DNA of 28,550 bases from Bacteroides sp. (GTDB taxonomy: Bacteria > Bacteroidota > Bacteroidia > Bacteroidales > Bacteroidaceae). Shown one piece after another: positions 25,086 through 28,550 of this stretch (position 1 is the stretch's first letter; each line of letters begins with the position of its first letter). The stretch lies in contig JASLCG010000158.1 of assembly GCA_030151885.1 (NCBI GenBank), positions 1-28,550 of the forward strand. Reading direction: 5' to 3'. A program made the translations under genes and the position numbers. Below the pieces are notes generated by a model. The model searched no databases and was not told where the DNA came from. It saw only the letters and a list, made by a program, of their open reading frames with translations.

Positions 25086-26381
25086 ATGAAACTAGGAAAA
25101 TTTGTTGGCTATAATGGCCAAACTCCTGTCCGCACGGAGTTGATTGCGGGCTTGACAACATTCCTCACCATGTCTTACATTTTGGCTGTAAATCCAGACA
25201 TACTCTCACAAGCTGGTATGAGCAAAGAGGCTGTCTTTACAGCTACAGCAGTAAGTGCAGCGTTCGCAACATTAGTAATGGCAGTAATGGCCAAACTACC
25301 AATAGCATTAGCTCCAGCAATGGGTATTAATGCTTTTTTTGCTTTTACGCTAGTACAAGGTATGAACTTACCTTGGCAAACAGCCCTAGCTGCAGTATTT
25401 ATAGAAGGTATAGTATTTATACTTATAACCTTCTTTAATATTCGGGAAGCTATAGTAAAAAGTATCCCCATGAGTCTTCGGTTTGCCATTTCGGCCGGCA
25501 TAGGGATGTTTATTTCATTTATTGGTCTTAAAAACGCAGGTATTATTGTACCAAACGAAAGTACTTTCGTTATGCTAGGGAAAATTAATCCTATATCTTT
25601 TCTTGCAATAGTGAGCATTATGCTTAGTGGTATTCTTATGAAGCTTAAAGTAAGGGGAGCTTTATTCTATAGTATCATTATATGTACGCTCATAGGTATT
25701 CCGCTAGGTGTTACACAAGTGCCAGAAAACTTCTCTCCAGTCTCCCTACCCCATTCCATGGAAGATACATTCATGCAGTTTAATTTCAGTGACATGTTTA
25801 ACTTAGATATGTTAGTCATTGTATTTACATTAATCTTTATGGACCTATTCGATACGCTAGGAACATTGATAGGTGTTACTGCAAAAGGTGGGCTAATGGA
25901 TAAAGATGGAAATGTACCTAATATGAAACAAGCTCTTTTTGCCGACGCATTGGGAACGACATTCGGAGCTATATGTGGAACATCTACCGTTGGAGCTTAC
26001 GTAGAGAGTGCATCTGGAATTAGTGAAGGCGGACGTACGGGCCTTACCTCTCTAACTGTATCTGTGTTATTTATAGTAGCGCTTTTCTTTGCACCTTTCT
26101 TCCTGTTAATTCCAAGTGCAGCTACTACTGGAGCACTATTCATTGTTGGAGTATTGATGATTGGCAACATTCCAAGAATTGATCTTTCTGACATTTCAGA
26201 AGCTCTTCCTGCTTTTGTTACTATGCTTATGATGGTATTGACCTACTCTATTGCTGATGGTATTATTTTAGGTATGTTAAGTTATGTAGTAATTAGAGTT
26301 TTTACAGGCCATTACAAGGAAATTTCATTAACAATGTATATCTTGTCGATACTTTTTATATTAAAATTAGCGATAAGTTAA
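25086..26381 (+). CDS. NCS2 family purine permease (AzgA/PbuG type)
   Basis: Inner-membrane symporter for adenine, guanine or hypoxanthine. The start is placed at the ATG giving MKLGKFVGYNG (431 aa). The longer frame starts with TTG at 24999 and would add 29 residues that overlap the promoter; family members normally begin close to the RTELIAGLTTFLTMSYI block seen here at about residue 17. Also seen: NPDIL, AMGINAFFAFT, DLFDTLGTLIGVT and GTSTVGAYVESASGISEG, all typical of the AzgA/GhxP group rather than the UraA group. Which purine is carried is not readable. Only 3 bases separate it from uvrB, so the two are almost certainly co-transcribed. Confidence 0.92.
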   Translation: MKLGKFVGYNGQTPVRTELIAGLTTFLTMSYILAVNPDILSQAGMSKEAVFTATAVSAAFATLVMAVMAKLPIALAPAMGINAFFAFTLVQGMNLPWQTALAAVFIEGIVFILITFFNIREAIVKSIPMSLRFAISAGIGMFISFIGLKNAGIIVPNESTFVMLGKINPISFLAIVSIMLSGILMKLKVRGALFYSIIICTLIGIPLGVTQVPENFSPVSLPHSMEDTFMQFNFSDMFNLDMLVIVFTLIFMDLFDTLGTLIGVTAKGGLMDKDGNVPNMKQALFADALGTTFGAICGTSTVGAYVESASGISEGGRTGLTSLTVSVLFIVALFFAPFFLLIPSAATTGALFIVGVLMIGNIPRIDLSDISEALPAFVTMLMMVLTYSIADGIILGMLSYVVIRVFTGHYKEISLTMYILSILFILKLAIS

Positions 26382-26384
26382 ATA

Positions 26385-28394
26385 ATGAATTTTGAATTAA
26401 AATCAGATTATAAACCCACAGGCGATCAACCAGAAGCTATTAAGCAACTAATTCAGGGCATAGAAGATGGTGCCCCTGGCCAAACTCTTCTTGGAGTTAC
26501 TGGTTCTGGTAAAACTTTTACAATAGCCAATGTGGTTTCCCAAATAAACAAACCCACTTTAGTACTGAGCCACAACAAAACGTTGGCGGCTCAGCTCTAT
26601 AGTGAGTTTAAGAACTTCTTTCCAAACAATGCTGTAGAGTATTATGTATCTTACTACGACTACTATCAGCCCGAAGCCTACCTTCCTAGCTCTGACACCT
26701 ATATTGAAAAAGATCTAGCTATTAATGAAGAAATTGATAAGCTTAGACTAGCAGCTACATCTTCCCTTCTATCAGGAAGACAAGATGTTATTGTTGTATC
26801 ATCTGTATCTTGTATATATGGTATGGGGAATCCTGCCGATTTTTACAACAATGTTATAGACGTAAAAAGAGGTTCTATCGTTAACAGAAATGTATTACTT
26901 AGACAGTTAGTAGATAGCTTGTACGTAAGAAATGACATAGAGTTAAGTAGAGGTAACTTTAGAGTTAAAGGAGACACCGTAGATATATATTTAGCATATA
27001 CAGACCATATACTAAGAATCGTTTTTTGGGACGATGAAATTGATACTATTGAAGAGGTAGATCCTATATCTGGCTCAACAATTTCAAGTTATGAGGATTA
27101 CAAAATCTACCCGGCCAATCTTTTCATGACAACTAAAGAGTCTACATTTAACGCTATTAAGTTAATAGAAGATGATCTTACAGAGCGAGTTAATTACTTT
27201 AAAGAGATAGGAAAACACTACGAGGCTAAAAGGCTCTATGAAAGAGTTACATATGATATGGAAATGCTCCGTGAGCTAGGACACTGCTCGGGAGTAGAAA
27301 ACTACTCAAGATACTTTGATGGTCGAGAACCTGGAACAAGGCCTTATTGTCTATTAGATTTCTTCCCTGATGATTTCTTAATTGTAATAGACGAAAGCCA
27401 CGTTAGTATTCCACAGATACGTGCCATGTATGGAGGTGATAAGGCTAGAAAAACAAATTTAGTTGAATACGGATTCAGACTTCCTGCTGCATTAGACAAC
27501 AGACCTCTAAAATTTGAAGAGTTTGAAGAACTAGCTAAACAAGTTATATACGTAAGTGCTACACCCGCAGATTACGAGTTAGCTAAATCAGAAGGAGTTA
27601 TAGTTGAACAAGTAATCAGACCTACTGGATTATTAGATCCTATTATTGATGTAAGACCTAGTATGAATCAGATTGACGACCTAATGGAAGAGATACAACT
27701 TCGAATAGAGCGTCATGAACGTGTATTAGTAACTACACTAACCAAGAGAATGGCCGAAGAGCTTACTGAATATCTACTAAACCATGGGGTTAAATGCAAT
27801 TACATTCATAGCGATGTAGATACACTAGAGCGTGTAAAAATTATGGATGACCTAAGACAAGGTTTATTCGATGTGTTAATAGGAGTAAACCTACTCCGTG
27901 AAGGGCTAGATTTACCCGAAGTATCTTTGGTAGCTATTCTAGATGCAGATAAGGAGGGTTTTTTACGCTCGCATAGATCACTAACACAAACAGCTGGTAG
28001 AGCTGCTAGGAATGTAAACGGAATGGTTATTATGTATGCAGATAGAATAACCGACAGTATGCGACTTACAATTGATGAAACAAATAGAAGAAGAGCAAAA
28101 CAAATTGCATATAATGAAGAGCATAATATAACACCTCAACAAATTAAGAAAGCAAGAAATCTTGCTGTATTTGGAAATCATCAAGAAGAGCAAGCAAAAG
28201 CATATATAGAACCAGAAAACATTAATATGGCTGCCGATCCAATTCTTAACTACATGGGCAAAGATGAGCTTAAGAAAAGTATTGAGCATACAAGAAAGTT
28301 AATGAAGAAAGCTGCAAAAGAGCTTGATTTCATACAGGCAGCTCAATATAGAGATGAACTATTAAAGCTAGAAGAGATGCTTTCTGAAAGGTAA
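26385..28394 (+). CDS. uvrB: Excinuclease ABC subunit B
   Basis: Damage-verifying helicase-like subunit of nucleotide excision repair; it is loaded by UvrA and recruits UvrC. It is 669 aa, matching the family. Seen: Walker A GVTGSGKT (37-44), the beta-hairpin YYDYYQPEAYLP (from residue 90) that clamps DNA, IVIDESHVS as the DExH box, motif VIYVSATPADYE, VNLLREGLDLPEVS and QTAGRAARN from helicase motifs V and VI, and a C-terminal UVR coiled-coil from about residue 627 (with FIQAAQYRDELLKLEE) that contacts UvrC. It is translated directly after the purine permease. No clear terminator follows before the next promoter. Confidence 0.97.
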   Translation: MNFELKSDYKPTGDQPEAIKQLIQGIEDGAPGQTLLGVTGSGKTFTIANVVSQINKPTLVLSHNKTLAAQLYSEFKNFFPNNAVEYYVSYYDYYQPEAYLPSSDTYIEKDLAINEEIDKLRLAATSSLLSGRQDVIVVSSVSCIYGMGNPADFYNNVIDVKRGSIVNRNVLLRQLVDSLYVRNDIELSRGNFRVKGDTVDIYLAYTDHILRIVFWDDEIDTIEEVDPISGSTISSYEDYKIYPANLFMTTKESTFNAIKLIEDDLTERVNYFKEIGKHYEAKRLYERVTYDMEMLRELGHCSGVENYSRYFDGREPGTRPYCLLDFFPDDFLIVIDESHVSIPQIRAMYGGDKARKTNLVEYGFRLPAALDNRPLKFEEFEELAKQVIYVSATPADYELAKSEGVIVEQVIRPTGLLDPIIDVRPSMNQIDDLMEEIQLRIERHERVLVTTLTKRMAEELTEYLLNHGVKCNYIHSDVDTLERVKIMDDLRQGLFDVLIGVNLLREGLDLPEVSLVAILDADKEGFLRSHRSLTQTAGRAARNVNGMVIMYADRITDSMRLTIDETNRRRAKQIAYNEEHNITPQQIKKARNLAVFGNHQEEQAKAYIEPENINMAADPILNYMGKDELKKSIEHTRKLMKKAAKELDFIQAAQYRDELLKLEEMLSER

Positions 28395-28468
28395 TAACTT
28401 GATAAAATCTAATTTTACTCAACAAAATATTAAAACATGTTATAAAACATAGTTTTTAGAGCCTATTA

Positions 28469-28499
28469 TTTGCCACTTACTCAAAAAAGAGTACATTTG
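28469..28499 (+). promoter_or_regulatory. Consensus Bacteroidetes promoter at the right edge
   Basis: TTTG (28469-28472), a 19-base spacer and TACATTTG (28492-28499) match the -33/-7 consensus completely. It should drive a plus-strand gene that starts beyond the window. Confidence 0.75.
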
Positions 28500-28550
28500 T
28501 AATGTGTTTTTCATAGTATTAGATTTAAGGTTAACAAGATTGGAGCAAGG

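Overview
The window looks like chromosome from a low-GC member of the Bacteroidota, most likely Bacteroidales; I cannot name the genus. The evidence is a GH97 lipoprotein, a bamD-rpoZ-DUF4293 cluster, LysM and PorT-like envelope genes, fimbrillin-type lipoproteins, weak Shine-Dalgarno sites, and several promoters matching the Bacteroidetes pattern TTTG-N19/20-TAnnTTTG. I see no rRNA, tRNA, CRISPR array, insertion sequence or phage gene.

Layout. Positions 1-6440 are on the minus strand: a two-gene unit of a GH97 alpha-glucosidase lipoprotein and an S9 (DPP5-like) dipeptidyl-peptidase lipoprotein, then a POT di/tripeptide transporter and ybaK. Divergent from these (6604-10471) are an NCS2 uracil/xanthine-type permease and a TonB-dependent receptor, each closed by a hairpin terminator. 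A 626-base stretch without genes follows.

Positions 11098-16688 (minus) hold three fimbrillin-like lipoproteins that look like one type V (FimA/Mfa1-type) pilus operon. It has a consensus promoter at 16894-16925, a leader of about 200 nt, an attenuator-like hairpin after gene 1, a middle gene with an acidic tandem-repeat tail, and a large distal gene with the shape of a tip adhesin. No Mfa2/FimB-type anchor gene is recognisable. This is the most distinctive part of the window.

Positions 17169-28394 are mainly housekeeping. uvrA (minus) is divergent from a LysM plus periplasmic-binding-fold protein and a PorT-like beta-barrel (plus). A long palindromic terminator separates these from the convergent bamD-rpoZ unit and a DUF4293 gene (minus). 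Then come a small two-helix membrane protein, an AzgA-type purine permease and uvrB (plus). A strong promoter at the right edge points at a gene outside the window.

How the genes fit together. The dipeptidyl-peptidase and POT transporter form a plausible peptide-feeding pair, with GH97 adding alpha-glucoside breakdown. Two NCS2 permeases suggest salvage of nucleobases. uvrA and uvrB are both present but about 6 kb apart and in separate units. Three start sites were moved inward from the longest open frame: the distal fimbrial gene, uvrA and the second permease.
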